DNA of 38,935 nucleotides from the NCBI GenBank assembly GCA_017508605.1, contig JAFVYN010000045.1, forward strand, positions 1 through 38,935. Direction: 5' to 3'. The notes under the pieces are model-generated. The model worked only from the letters and a program-made list of their open reading frames with translations, had not been told where the DNA came from and ran no database searches. Origin of the DNA: Clostridia bacterium. GTDB taxonomy: Bacteria; Bacillota; Clostridia; Oscillospirales; CAG-272. Positions 1 to 8,539 of this stretch are shown one piece after another. The position numbers were made by a program, and so were the translations under genes. Within the stretch, counting starts at the first letter, position 1. Each line of letters opens with the position of its first letter.

Positions 1-327
1 AGCGACTTCAATCAAGCCCTTTGCAATACAGGGGCGAGCATGGCTGGTACCCAGTAAGTATTCTTCGTAAACTGCGCCCGCCTTCATGGTGGGGATGATA
101 TAGTTATCGACATAATCGTCGGTAAGATCGAGAATATAAAGCTTCGACGCGCCGGTCTTCAGCGCCTTTTCCTCAAGACCCTCAAGCTCGTCCGCCTGAC
201 CGACGTTACCCGATACCGCGATGACCTCGCAGTTGTTATAGTTTTCCTTGAGCCACGGGATGATGATCGAAGTGTCAAGGCCGCCCGAATAGGCCAGCAC
301 TACTTTTTTGATATCCGCTTTATTCAT
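1..327 (-). CDS. argG: Argininosuccinate synthase, N-terminal 109 residues (runs off the left edge)
   Basis: Argininosuccinate synthase joins citrulline and aspartate with ATP in the cytoplasm, the penultimate step of arginine synthesis. The visible N-terminus carries the PP-loop ATP pyrophosphatase signature AYSGGLDTS at residues 11-19, then [10 protein letters not shown] and the [12 protein letters not shown] segment near residue 100, all characteristic of ArgG. The ATG at 325-327 is preceded by GGAGGC at 332-337. The gene is cut by the window edge at an intact codon, so the C-terminal three quarters are not seen. It has its own consensus promoter (377-405) and two ARG-box-like sites, so arginine-responsive ArgR control is likely. 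The identification rests on motif and length of match and is secure. Confidence 0.95.
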   Translation of the reverse strand, partial: MNKADIKKVVLAYSGGLDTSIIIPWLKENYNNCEVIAVSGNVGQADELEGLEEKALKTGASKLYILDLTDDYVDNYIIPTMKAGAVYEEYLLGTSHARPCIAKGLIEVA

Positions 328-340
328 AATTGCCTCCGAG

Positions 341-354
341 TGCATAAATATTCT
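341..354. promoter_or_regulatory. ARG-box-like site in the argG leader
   Basis: TGCATAAATATTCT matches 12 of 14 positions of the ARG box core TGAATwwwwATTCA bound by ArgR/AhrC. It lies just downstream of the predicted start site and 14 bp before the start codon, where a bound repressor would block transcription. ArgR itself is not in the window. Confidence 0.5.
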
Positions 355-376
355 TAGTTTTCAAACTACGTGACTT

Positions 377-405
377 ATTATAGCGAAAAATTTCCTCTTT
401 GTCAA
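377..405 (-). promoter_or_regulatory. argG promoter, perfect sigma-A consensus
   Basis: Read on the minus strand: TTGACA (400-405), a 17-bp spacer, then TATAAT (377-382). The predicted transcription start is near 370, giving a leader of about 43 nt before the argG ATG at 327. Confidence 0.85.
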
Positions 406-506
406 GAGTTTTCTCGCCATCGTTTTGCCATATTTTGAAAGAAAAAAGCCTTGTTTTTAGCGAATTTGCACAAATTTTCATATTTTCACGCATATTCACG
501 TGATTT

Positions 507-520
507 TGCATATTTATGCA
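507..520. promoter_or_regulatory. Second ARG-box-like palindrome upstream of argG
   Basis: TGCATATTTATGCA has perfect 6-bp arms around a TT centre and matches 12 of 14 positions of TGAATwwwwATTCA. It is about 100 bp upstream of the argG -35. Together with the 341-354 site it could allow cooperative ArgR hexamer binding across the promoter. The rest of 406-563 is AT-rich, and I see no convincing terminator for the lipoprotein gene that ends at 564. Confidence 0.45.
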
Positions 521-563
521 ATATACCGCATATACAACAAGGCGTGTCTCATAATTATCCGAT

Positions 564-1670
564 TCATTCGGGTAAGGAGTAAGAAAGTGTCAGAAGGGTG
601 CCGTTTTTCTCGTGATTCTGATTGATCGCCCCCATACCGAAATAGAAGGTATCACCATCATAAGCGAAGCTCATGGCGGGAACGGGATAGGAAAAGGAGA
701 AGGCTTCCTCAAAGCTCTCCCCGTCCGAGGTGCGATAGACCCTGACAGTATAGCCTCCCACACGCTTACGAAAGGCAAGAAGAAACATCTCCCCGCCGTA
801 CACGAGAAGGTCGCTGACCTTCTCCTCATCGGGCAGAACGATCTCCTCGGGAGAGGACAGCGTGTCGCCCTCCTCGGAGGCACGGTAGAGAAACATTGTC
901 GTAAAGAAGAGCTTCCCGCCGAACTCACAGTCAGAAACGATGGGAACGTAGGTATCGGCATCGAGAAAAAACGAGCCGTATTCCTTCACGAAAACAAAGC
1001 TCTCGCATGCGGGATCATAGCGGTAAAGCGCTCGGCGATACAGCGCGAACAGTCCGTTTGAAAGCGTGAAGAGATTGTAACAGCGGTTGACCTCACCCTC
1101 ACTCGCCCTGGCAGGCTCGACGGGCTTTCCGTCCTTCAGCATGGGAACGGTCTCAAAATGCTCACCGCCATCCCGTGAGAAGACGATGGGATAGCTGTCA
1201 AGATCGGTTCCGATCGCCGAAAACAGCATGCCGTCATAGACGCACATGTCAAAATTATGAACCCCGTGCGGGATCGTAGCGTATTCCACGAAGCGATCCT
1301 CACAAAGTCGGTAAAACGTGCCGTATTCCCATGAGCTTCTCGGATCGGTGCCGGGCAGATACAATTCGCCGTCAAGAACGAGAAAACGGTTGATCTGCTC
1401 ATCGTTGATCTCGCCCGCTGAAGAGAATTCACCCGTCGTGCGGTCAAAATACATGACCCTCTCGGGCGGGATGTTTCTGCCGAAATCCCCCGCGGCAAGA
1501 TACAGCCGATCGCCGTACAGCATAAGATCCCACACCACGCGTGCCTTCGCGTCAAGCTTCGGATAGGCAATGCCGATCTCCGACGGCTCGTGACTTTTCT
1601 GACAGGATGAAAGCGCCGTCAGAAGCAGGGCAAGTGTCAGACAGAGAGACAAAACACGGATTGCTCTCAT
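564..1670 (-). CDS. Putative lipoprotein, beta-propeller-like
   Basis: A 368-residue exported protein of unknown function. The start is set at the ATG at 1668-1670 rather than an ATG five codons upstream, because GGAGG sits 7 nt before it and the ATG overlaps the stop of the preceding gene as ATGA. The N-terminus is a lipoprotein signal peptide: a charged start, a Leu-rich core, and lipobox LSSC with Cys23. The rest is a series of beta-rich segments of similar shape (VWDLMLYGDRLYLAAG, FLVLDGELYLPG, MCVYDGMLFSAIG, LLVYGGEMFLLAF), each a YGGxLYL-like strand pair about 50-60 residues apart, which suggests a beta-propeller. It is the last gene of the alr operon, so it may act with the surface polymer made by that operon. 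No catalytic motif is seen. Confidence 0.75.
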   Translation of the reverse strand: MRAIRVLSLCLTLALLLTALSSCQKSHEPSEIGIAYPKLDAKARVVWDLMLYGDRLYLAAGDFGRNIPPERVMYFDRTTGEFSSAGEINDEQINRFLVLDGELYLPGTDPRSSWEYGTFYRLCEDRFVEYATIPHGVHNFDMCVYDGMLFSAIGTDLDSYPIVFSRDGGEHFETVPMLKDGKPVEPARASEGEVNRCYNLFTLSNGLFALYRRALYRYDPACESFVFVKEYGSFFLDADTYVPIVSDCEFGGKLFFTTMFLYRASEEGDTLSSPEEIVLPDEEKVSDLLVYGGEMFLLAFRKRVGGYTVRVYRTSDGESFEEAFSFSYPVPAMSFAYDGDTFYFGMGAINQNHEKNGTLLTLSYSLPE

Positions 1671-2848
1671 GCTCTTTCCTCCCATGCGTCGATCTCAAGG
1701 CGCTCGTACATAGCAATGATCCGCTTGGCTTTGCCGACGTCGAGCCGGCAGGTATCTCTTGCCGCCGAGCGTGTCTCCTTCTTTTCCTTGGAGAAAAGAA
1801 CGGAAAAGATACGTTTGATATAGTAAAAGGGCAAAAGCCATTTGCGGTGCGCAAGACCGGGATAACGCTCGGTCATTTCCGCATGGGGAATGAAAACGCG
1901 GCTGAGAAGATAGGAAAATCCACTCTTTGCCCCTTGCTTTGAGACAAGACAGCCCTGAATGCCGCCGTAAGCCCCGCCCTCGATAAGATAGGATACGATC
2001 TCATCGTGATCACGCGGCTTTTCGCCTTCCGAGAACCAGCAAGCCGTCAGCTTCTCCATCGCGAGCGCAAAGGTGAGAAGCCCCGCCTCCTCAAGCATAC
2101 GGCACGCCTCTTTTCTGTCATAGGGCATGCGGGTCTGCATGACGTGAATATCCATAAAGGGCTTGACACCGCAGCCGCCCTCGTGAAAATGCTTTGCCAT
2201 ATGCGCCATCATGTAAGCATAGCAGTAATCACCCGACATGCGGTATTCAAAGCTATCGGGCAAAAGCCGTTCGGCATGCTCCCAGACGTCGCCGAGAGCG
2301 TATACCACACGGTCCTCGGTCTTGTAAAGCTTGAAGTGAAGCTCAACGGTCAGCTCACTTGGGGTAAAGAACTGATAATCGTGATCGCCCATCCCGTCAT
2401 AGCGGTAGCTGAGCGTCTTTTCCAAAAGCATCCTTGCCTCTTCGGCTCTGTCGGGGGGAACAAGAATGTCGATATCACAGCTTACGCGCATAGCGGGATC
2501 GGGATACAGATCGCGAAGGACCGTACCCTTGAGCGGCATGAAGGGAATCTTCGCCTCGGTGAGAACACGGCGCATCTCGGAAAGCTCATACTCCGAGCGT
2601 TGATAACGGAAGAAAGAGAGATACTGCCATTTTTTGAATTTTTCCTTGGCGACGGCGGACAAAAGCCCCGCCTTCGACAAAGCGTCCCCCACGGTGTGAC
2701 AAAGATCAAAGCGCTTCGACATCGCATACAGCATCATGACCGTTTCCTCATCGACAGAAGCCCTCAGTTCCCCGTCAAGAGGCTCACCCGAAAGCTCCGC
2801 GCGAAGCAGCTCGACCAGATAGCAAAATGCCTGTGTTTCGTGTATCAT
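1667..2848 (-). CDS. NTP_transf_5-type nucleotidyltransferase family protein
   Basis: A 393-residue cytoplasmic protein of the uncharacterised nucleotidyltransferase family (Pfam NTP_transf_5), common in polysaccharide and surface-polymer loci. The family core is clear at residues 104-131: MPLKGTVLRDLYPDP followed by R121 and CDIDILVPP, with the K-G pair at 107-108 and the metal-binding acidic pair D125 and D127. A later helical region (about 205-235, MAHMAKHFHEGGCGVKPFMD) also fits the family. The gene starts 7 nt after the cytidylyltransferase fusion gene and ends in an ATGA overlap with the lipoprotein gene, so translation is probably coupled. The transferred group and acceptor are unknown. 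I infer a role in surface-glycan decoration from context only. Confidence 0.8.
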   Translation of the reverse strand: MIHETQAFCYLVELLRAELSGEPLDGELRASVDEETVMMLYAMSKRFDLCHTVGDALSKAGLLSAVAKEKFKKWQYLSFFRYQRSEYELSEMRRVLTEAKIPFMPLKGTVLRDLYPDPAMRVSCDIDILVPPDRAEEARMLLEKTLSYRYDGMGDHDYQFFTPSELTVELHFKLYKTEDRVVYALGDVWEHAERLLPDSFEYRMSGDYCYAYMMAHMAKHFHEGGCGVKPFMDIHVMQTRMPYDRKEACRMLEEAGLLTFALAMEKLTACWFSEGEKPRDHDEIVSYLIEGGAYGGIQGCLVSKQGAKSGFSYLLSRVFIPHAEMTERYPGLAHRKWLLPFYYIKRIFSVLFSKEKKETRSAARDTCRLDVGKAKRIIAMYERLEIDAWEERA

Positions 2849-2855
2849 ACCAACC

Positions 2856-4196
2856 TCAGATCAGATATGTGGAGCCGTCCTTCAGAAACCGTTCCACGCA
2901 GGCGGCGATGGCAATACTGTCCTCACGCGAAAGGAGTGCGGTACGGGTATTCTGACGGATGCTCTTGACAAATTCAGCAAGCTCATAGCGGATGCCCTCG
3001 CCCTCAAACTGGTAAAAATGCTTGCGGTTGTCCCTTATATCCTCTTTTCTCACTTCAAAATAATCGGTCTTCCACCAGGGCGCGGGCACGTAGATATAAC
3101 CCTTCGTTCCCGAGATCACAAGAGAGCCCTCGCTCTTGACACCGATACCCGTCTTCAGCGTTGCCTCAGCGTCGGGATACAGCATCCAGAGCTTGGTGTA
3201 AAGATCAACACCCTCTTCGTTCTTGGTGCTGACAAAACGGCAGTCGCAAAACTCTCTGCCGAGGATCTGAAACGCCGCGTACAAGGGATACGCGCCCCAT
3301 TCGACAAGCGCACCGCCACCCTTTTCTTTGTCATAAAGCCAGGGCGAACGTGCCTTGGCAAGGCTTGTACAGGTTGCCTCCACGCTCTTGATCTTACCGA
3401 TCACACCGCCGCGAAGCAAAAGGACCATGCGCTGAAAGGCAAGCGAATACGCCGTCTTCAGTCCCTCGCAAAAGATCACGCCCTTCTCGTCGGCAAGCGA
3501 ATACAGTGCCTCGGCATCGCGCGCCGTCAACGCCACGGGCGGCTCGGAGAGAACGTGGATACCCTTTTTCAGCGCCTTTTCGGAATAGAAAAAGCGCTCA
3601 CTCGGAGAAGCATTGACATAGACCGCATTCACACGGGACAGTAAAGCTTCGTAATCCTCGGCAATGCGGATACTCGAAGGATCGATCCCGTCAAGCTCGT
3701 ATCCATCGGTCAGGGGCAAAAGATCGGTGACCTCGATACCGCTGGTATATCGGCTCTCCTCTATGAATTTGCGAAGCGAGGGTGAAACCCCTACCACGCC
3801 GATCGAAAGCGTGTGTCCCTTGGAGCGAAGATCGGTGCTGGAGACTCCCTCGGTGCGCGAGAGATAGACCACCCGACAGAAGGAAGACAGGTAGTCAAAC
3901 TTACCCCGCCAGTCCGAGCCGACCGTAAAGATATCCACGCCGTAGCGCTTGATATCGTCGATCTTCTGACCTTCATACTCCTCTACAATGACCTCGTCGA
4001 CAAGTCCCGTTGCCTTGACCGCCTCCATGCGCTCGGCAAGAGACTGCGAGACCAGAAGCTTTCCGCGCGCGCGGTCGAAATTTTCGCTGGTGACACCCAC
4101 AATGAGATAGTCACCGAGCGCTTTGGCAGCCTTCAGCAGATTGATATGACCGTAATGCAAGAGATCGAAGGTGCCGTAGGTAATCACTTTTATCAT
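2856..4196 (-). CDS. Bifunctional cytidylyltransferase / Gfo-Idh-MocA-like oxidoreductase fusion
   Basis: 446 residues in two modules. Residues 1-126 are a small nucleotidyltransferase of the glycerol-3-phosphate cytidylyltransferase (TagD) type: GTFDLLHYGH with the HxGH motif H14-H17, and the RTEGVSSTDLR motif at 114-124. Residues from about 129 resemble a Gfo/Idh/MocA dehydrogenase, including GGGALVEWGAYP near 293-303. The second half looks degenerate: the dinucleotide loop is IGVVGVSPS rather than GxGxxG, and the usual catalytic E-K-P motif reads E218-P-P, so the lysine is absent. The first half should activate a phosphorylated small alcohol with CTP; the second may be structural or use another chemistry. 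SD GAGGA lies 7 nt before the ATG. Neighbours are an aminotransferase 18 nt upstream and a nucleotidyltransferase 7 nt downstream. Confidence 0.85.
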   Translation of the reverse strand: MIKVITYGTFDLLHYGHINLLKAAKALGDYLIVGVTSENFDRARGKLLVSQSLAERMEAVKATGLVDEVIVEEYEGQKIDDIKRYGVDIFTVGSDWRGKFDYLSSFCRVVYLSRTEGVSSTDLRSKGHTLSIGVVGVSPSLRKFIEESRYTSGIEVTDLLPLTDGYELDGIDPSSIRIAEDYEALLSRVNAVYVNASPSERFFYSEKALKKGIHVLSEPPVALTARDAEALYSLADEKGVIFCEGLKTAYSLAFQRMVLLLRGGVIGKIKSVEATCTSLAKARSPWLYDKEKGGGALVEWGAYPLYAAFQILGREFCDCRFVSTKNEEGVDLYTKLWMLYPDAEATLKTGIGVKSEGSLVISGTKGYIYVPAPWWKTDYFEVRKEDIRDNRKHFYQFEGEGIRYELAEFVKSIRQNTRTALLSREDSIAIAACVERFLKDGSTYLI

Positions 4197-4214
4197 AATA
4201 CGTCCTCAAAACCA

Positions 4215-5306
4215 TTATAAAATTCCGCGCGCCATAAGATCGTCAAAGGCGCGAAAGAGCTTATCGTATTCCTCCTCGGTATGATAGCCGATGTGTCCCA
4301 CGCGAAAATGCGTATCGCGTGTCGGTCCGCCGTTCGGACAGATCACGATCCCGTATTCCGCCATGAGGATCTCAAACAGGCGGTGAGCCGAAAGCTCCCC
4401 GCGCATCTTCAAGGGGGTAACACCGTTCTGCATAGCATCGGTGGCGACCGTGAAGGGATAGTTCGCAATACCCCGTCTGAAATAGTCGGCAAGAGCCTTC
4501 GTTCTCTTCACGGGAGCATCAAAGCCCATTTCCTTCAGTTGGTTCAGGCGCTTATTGATCTGGATCAGAATGCCGACGGCAGGGGTATAGGGGGTTTGTC
4601 CGCGCTCGCCGTTTTTCAAAGCCGAGCGAAGATCGAGATAATAGGACTTCGGCTCAGTCGCTTCAATACGCAATACCGCCCGTGGCGAGAGCGCGATCAC
4701 CGAAACGCCGGGGGCAGTAGCAAGAGCCTTCTGCGAGCCGGTCAGAACGGCATCCGCCGACCATCGCGCCATTTCAACGGGATCGGCAAGGAAGGTGCTG
4801 ATGGCATCGACCGTCAGCGAAAGACTGTTGCGGCGGCAGAAATCCGAGATCAGCGCCATATCGTACAAAACGCCGCTCGAGGTCTCGCCCATATTGACGA
4901 GAAAGGCGGTAAAACCGCCGTTTTCATAAGGCAGAAGATCCTCTTTGGTAAGAGGCTGTCCGAAGGGGAGGCTGATCTCCTCATACGGGATCTTATGCAG
5001 CGAGGCGATCTCGCAAAAGCGCTTACCGAAGCTGCCGCCGTTCACGATGAGCAGGCGGTCATTTTCGCCGTAAAGTCCCAGCACCGCCGCCTCCATGGCA
5101 GCCGTGCCCGAGCCTGTCAGAAAGACGGCTCTCGCCCCCTCGGGCGCCTGCATGGCATCGAGGATCAGGGCTTCGTTTTCCTTCATAAGGGCGGAAAACT
5201 CAGCCGTTCGGAAATAGGGGATGACCTCACCGCCCACGGCGGCGATCTCCTCCTCGATCGGAACGGGTCCGACCGCAAAATTAATGTGATGCGTATCGAT
5301 CGTCAT
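4215..5306 (-). CDS. Class V (PLP-dependent) aminotransferase, AEP/alanine-glyoxylate transaminase type
   Basis: A 363-residue fold-type I PLP enzyme related to 2-aminoethylphosphonate-pyruvate and alanine-glyoxylate transaminases. Visible features are an N-terminal NFAVGPVP segment typical of the group, the phosphate-binding GSGTAAME at 65-72, the ring-stacking segment NMGETSSGV around 138-146, D167 in VDAIS, and the PLP lysine K193 in LTGSQKALA. The C-terminus has the FRVGHIGYH segment of the family. The substrate cannot be read from sequence. It sits between alanine racemase and the cytidylyltransferase fusion with gaps of 18 nt on each side, so it may aminate the small headgroup that the fusion then activates. 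SD AAGGA is 7 nt from the ATG. A phosphonate pathway is possible, but no PEP mutase is present in the window. Confidence 0.88.
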   Translation of the reverse strand: MTIDTHHINFAVGPVPIEEEIAAVGGEVIPYFRTAEFSALMKENEALILDAMQAPEGARAVFLTGSGTAAMEAAVLGLYGENDRLLIVNGGSFGKRFCEIASLHKIPYEEISLPFGQPLTKEDLLPYENGGFTAFLVNMGETSSGVLYDMALISDFCRRNSLSLTVDAISTFLADPVEMARWSADAVLTGSQKALATAPGVSVIALSPRAVLRIEATEPKSYYLDLRSALKNGERGQTPYTPAVGILIQINKRLNQLKEMGFDAPVKRTKALADYFRRGIANYPFTVATDAMQNGVTPLKMRGELSAHRLFEILMAEYGIVICPNGGPTRDTHFRVGHIGYHTEEEYDKLFRAFDDLMARGIL

Positions 5307-5324
5307 GGCATCATCCTTCTTTCT

Positions 5325-6533
5325 TCAGGTTTCTTCGGGCAGATCGGAATACGCGAGGATCCGATTGGTGATCCTGACAAGCGTTCCGTTTTCATAATAC
5401 ACACGGGGCAAGCGCTCACCGAGAGCGCAGATCCACTCATACACCACCGTGCCGAGCTTCTCGGAAAGCGCTGAGAGATCCACGCCTTCCTTACCGTAAA
5501 ACGTGACCACGTCACCCACCGAAACGTCGGGGACGTCGCTGACATCCAGCATGCACTGATCCATACAGATCTTGCCGACGAGCGTCGCCCTGCCCGAGCG
5601 AACGCCGAATGTTGCCCCCGCTTCTCCGATCCTTCGGGAAAAGCCGTCGGCATAGCCGAGGGGCACGGTTGCCACCCGCACGGTCCTGTCGGCAACGTAG
5701 GCGGCGCCGTAGCTCACCGAATCGCCCGCGTGAAGCGTCTTGACCATGTCCACAACGCCCTTGAGAGAAAGCACGGGAGTAAGCGGCGGGATCTTCACCT
5801 CGCCCGCGGGCGGGTAGCCATACAAAACGATCCCCGCACGCACCATATCAAGCTCCGCTTCGGGATAATCGAAGATCGCGGCGGAATTGGCGCAATGAAC
5901 AAGTTCAAAGGTAAAGCCCCTTGCTTTAAGCATAGCGACAGCGCTTTTGAACAGCGAAAGCTGGTTCTCGGTATATGCCCTTCCCATCTCACCGCAGTCA
6001 CTCATGGCAAAATGCGTGAAGATCCCCTCATAAACGAGTGAAGGCAGTTCAAGAACCTTTCCGAGTGTGTCAACGGTCTCATAAAGCTCTTCCTCGCGCC
6101 GCGCAGGAAAGCCGATCCGCCCCATGCCGGTGTCGAGCTTCAGGTGGACCTTCAGCGAAACGTCCGCTTTTTGCGCCTCACGGGAGAGCGCCGCGGCATA
6201 GTCCTCGGAAAAAACGCACTGTGTGATCTGATAGCGGCCTAAGAGCGAGGCGCAATCAGGCGCGGTATAGCCGAGGATCAGAATGGGAAGCGTGATACCG
6301 CCAAGACGAAGCTCCAGCGCCTCCTCAAGACCCGAGACCGCAAGATAATCCGCTCCCAGACGCTCATACAGAGAGGCGACGATCACGGCGCCGTGACCGT
6401 AGGCATTCGCCTTGACCACACAGCAAAGCCTTGTTGCGGGCTTCAGCGTGCCTCGGATCGTTCTGTAATTGTCGGCAAGGGCGTCGAGATCGATCTCTAC
6501 CCACGCGCGCTGCCACAAGCTGTGTTCCTTCAC
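5325..6533 (-). CDS. alr: Alanine racemase
   Basis: Interconverts L- and D-alanine with PLP, supplying D-Ala for peptidoglycan. Counting from the GTG start, the PLP lysine K41 lies in VVKANAYGHG, LDTGMGRIG is at 133-141, the catalytic tyrosine Y275 lies in SVSYGAAY, and the GKICMDQCMLDVS block follows. About 402 residues is the normal family length. Start choice: an ATG at 6537-6539 has GGAGG only 1 nt away, whereas the in-frame GTG at 6531-6533 has it at 7 nt, so GTG is preferred; the difference is two residues. It is the first gene of a five-gene operon with its own promoter at 6575-6603. Its company with an aminotransferase may mean D-Ala or pyruvate is used nearby, which is inference. Confidence 0.95.
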   Translation of the reverse strand: MKEHSLWQRAWVEIDLDALADNYRTIRGTLKPATRLCCVVKANAYGHGAVIVASLYERLGADYLAVSGLEEALELRLGGITLPILILGYTAPDCASLLGRYQITQCVFSEDYAAALSREAQKADVSLKVHLKLDTGMGRIGFPARREEELYETVDTLGKVLELPSLVYEGIFTHFAMSDCGEMGRAYTENQLSLFKSAVAMLKARGFTFELVHCANSAAIFDYPEAELDMVRAGIVLYGYPPAGEVKIPPLTPVLSLKGVVDMVKTLHAGDSVSYGAAYVADRTVRVATVPLGYADGFSRRIGEAGATFGVRSGRATLVGKICMDQCMLDVSDVPDVSVGDVVTFYGKEGVDLSALSEKLGTVVYEWICALGERLPRVYYENGTLVRITNRILAYSDLPEET

Positions 6534-6574
6534 CGTCATCCCTCCTTCAGCGTACAGAATGCCATATTACAAAC

Positions 6575-6603
6575 AGTATACCATATCTTATGCGAAATTG
6601 CAA
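6575..6603 (-). promoter_or_regulatory. Promoter of the alr operon
   Basis: Minus strand: TTGCAA (6598-6603), 17-bp spacer, TATACT (6575-6580) with an extended TGG just upstream of the -10. No other good promoter was found within the five genes down to 564. Confidence 0.8.
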
Positions 6604-6667
6604 GAAACAATTTCTCAAATCACGCAAAAGCGCTCAAATTTCCGACTTCAAACGCCCTTTAGGGCAA

Positions 6668-6700
6668 ACAAAAAACCGCCGCGGAAGCTCCGCGGCGGTT
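6668..6700 (-). terminator. Intrinsic terminator of the acyl-CoA-synthetase gene
   Basis: Perfect 12-nt GC-rich arms (6674-6685 and 6689-6700) with a 3-nt loop. Read on the minus strand the hairpin runs into T6-G-T3. It separates the AMP-ligase gene from the alr promoter. Confidence 0.88.
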
Positions 6701-6761
6701 CCCCTGCCGTTTTCTCTCTGCCCGACAGGGGAAAAAGAAAGGAGAAAAAGGATGAAAGCAA

Positions 6762-8465
6762 TCAGTCGATCTCGGTGCAAAGCTTGAAGCGCTGGATCTT
6801 TCGCAAGGTATTCTTCGGGAATTCTTCCTTTCTTACCTTGACGAAGGCGATCTTTTTATAAGGCACCGTCTTTTTGTTGAAGCTGTCAATATAGGGCTTG
6901 AGATAGGCATTCACGTCCTCAATACCGTTTTTCGTCATGTATTCGTAATCGGGATAGACCTCGGCAACGATGGCGTTGTAAGAGATCCCGCGGCGGCTCT
7001 GTCCCTCGTAAACCACGATATCAAGAATACCGGGCACCGAGGACAGCTCACTTTCGATCTCCTCGGGATAGACGTTCTTACCGTTGGAAAGAATGATGAG
7101 ATTCTTCTTTCTGCCCGTGATATACAAAACGCCGTGACGGTCAATTTTTCCGTAGTCGCCCGTTCGGAAATAGCCGTTTTTGAATGCCTCGGCGGTAGCA
7201 ACGTCATCGTTGTAGTAACCGAGCATGACGTTCGGACCCTTGACGAGGATCTCGCCCTCGCCCTCCTCGTTCGGCTCGTCGATCAACACCGACACGCAGT
7301 CGATGGGATCTCCCACGCTGCCGGGAACGGTATGCTTCGAGCGGTTGACCGAGATGAGGGGGGAGCATTCGGTAATGCCGTAGCCGTTCAGAACGGGAAT
7401 ACCGATGCCGTCGAAGAAATCAAGGATCTCGCCCGATAAGGGAGCGCCTCCCGAGATAACGGTCTTGACCTTGCCGCCGAACACATCATGAATGACGGAA
7501 AAGAATTTGCGTCTTTGGTCGATCCCCACCTTGCGCAGGGCGTTTGAGAGCTTCATTGTCTTCATCACAAGCTCATATTTTCCCTTTTCCTTAAGACTTG
7601 CGAGGATCTTGCGGTAAAAGGTCTCAAGATACAGAGGCACCAGGACGAGATGCTCGGGGCATTCCTCCGAAAGCTCTCTTGTGATATAGCGGTTGCCCGA
7701 CGAGAGATAGATCTCACTGCCGATCATGGCATGCGCGATGAACATAACTGTCGATCCGTAGGTGTGATGGGGCGGCAGAACACCCACCGTCTTTTTGCCG
7801 TAATCGAGGTAATGAATGACCGCCGCCATGTCGGAAAGCAAGGCGTTCTGCGTGAGCATGACACCCTTGCCCTTGCCCGTCGTACCCGAGGTAAAGACGA
7901 GAAGCGAGGTCTTCATGGGATTGATAGGGGCGGAAAAATAAAGGTCGGGCGCCTCTTCGAAGAGCGCTTTTCCCTCTTCAAGATACGAAAAAACGCTGTG
8001 CTTCTCTTCCTTCGTACCGAGGAAAACGGGGGGTGCCGTAAGAAAGGCGCCGTCGGCGATCACGGCGACCTTATCCATCAGGTCGCGGTCGGCAAAGAGA
8101 CAGGAGCAGTTTGCCTTTTTCACGGTATCCAGAAGCTCCTCCGCCTGCCAGTCACGGTCAAGGGGAACCAGGACCGCACCTGATGCCATCGCGGCAAAGT
8201 ACGTCACGACCCATTCGTAAGTGAGCTTGCCTATGAGGGCGAGATGCTTTCCCGCCAAGTCCATGGCAAGAAGCTTCGAGGCAAGCGCGCGCACGTCGGC
8301 GCGAAGCTTTTGAAAGCTGATCTCGATTTTTTCCTTGGCGCTCGCCTTCTCACGGTAGGAATACGCAAGCCTGTCGGCATACTGCTCCCCCGCCCATTCG
8401 ATCAGCTCGCGCAGATTGGTAAAATCGGTTCTGTCGGTTGTATATACAATATGGTTTTTCGTCAT
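6762..8465 (-). CDS. AMP-binding acyl-CoA synthetase / acyl-ACP-synthetase-like enzyme
   Basis: A 567-residue ANL-superfamily adenylate-forming ligase that activates a carboxylic acid with ATP, most likely a medium or long fatty acid. Motifs in order: P-loop FTSGTTGKGKG (191-201), PPHHTYGS (231-238), NGYGITE (360-366), RTGD (434-437), GRKKNLI (451-457), and the C-terminal catalytic lysine K556 in FPKNTLRKIQRF. All adenylation residues are intact. No membrane segment or carrier domain is seen. A GAAGGG SD lies about 10 nt before the ATG. It is transcribed alone between a promoter with two strong operators (8514-8574) and a terminator (6668-6700), suggesting regulation by a lipid-responsive repressor. 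The exact acid and whether the acceptor is CoA or ACP are not determined. Confidence 0.9.
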   Translation of the reverse strand: MTKNHIVYTTDRTDFTNLRELIEWAGEQYADRLAYSYREKASAKEKIEISFQKLRADVRALASKLLAMDLAGKHLALIGKLTYEWVVTYFAAMASGAVLVPLDRDWQAEELLDTVKKANCSCLFADRDLMDKVAVIADGAFLTAPPVFLGTKEEKHSVFSYLEEGKALFEEAPDLYFSAPINPMKTSLLVFTSGTTGKGKGVMLTQNALLSDMAAVIHYLDYGKKTVGVLPPHHTYGSTVMFIAHAMIGSEIYLSSGNRYITRELSEECPEHLVLVPLYLETFYRKILASLKEKGKYELVMKTMKLSNALRKVGIDQRRKFFSVIHDVFGGKVKTVISGGAPLSGEILDFFDGIGIPVLNGYGITECSPLISVNRSKHTVPGSVGDPIDCVSVLIDEPNEEGEGEILVKGPNVMLGYYNDDVATAEAFKNGYFRTGDYGKIDRHGVLYITGRKKNLIILSNGKNVYPEEIESELSSVPGILDIVVYEGQSRRGISYNAIVAEVYPDYEYMTKNGIEDVNAYLKPYIDSFNKKTVPYKKIAFVKVRKEEFPKNTLRKIQRFKLCTEID

Positions 8466-8513
8466 AACTACTGTCCCTTCTTCGTCTCGGACCGTTCTTT
8501 GTTTCTGAACAAA

Positions 8514-8539
8514 GATTTTGTTGAAATTTCAACAAAATC
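8514..8539. promoter_or_regulatory. Operator A: 26-bp perfect palindrome with TTGTTGA-N4-TCAACAA
   Basis: A perfect 26-bp palindrome centred at 8526.5 with core TTGTTGA-AATT-TCAACAA. It begins right after the -10 of the AMP-ligase promoter and covers the expected start site, a classic repressor position. Confidence 0.7.

Noticed and set aside
4215..5306. Assigning the aminotransferase as PhnW (2-aminoethylphosphonate transaminase)
   Set aside because: The class V family is broad, no PEP mutase, phosphonopyruvate decarboxylase or phosphonatase is nearby, so only the general class is given.
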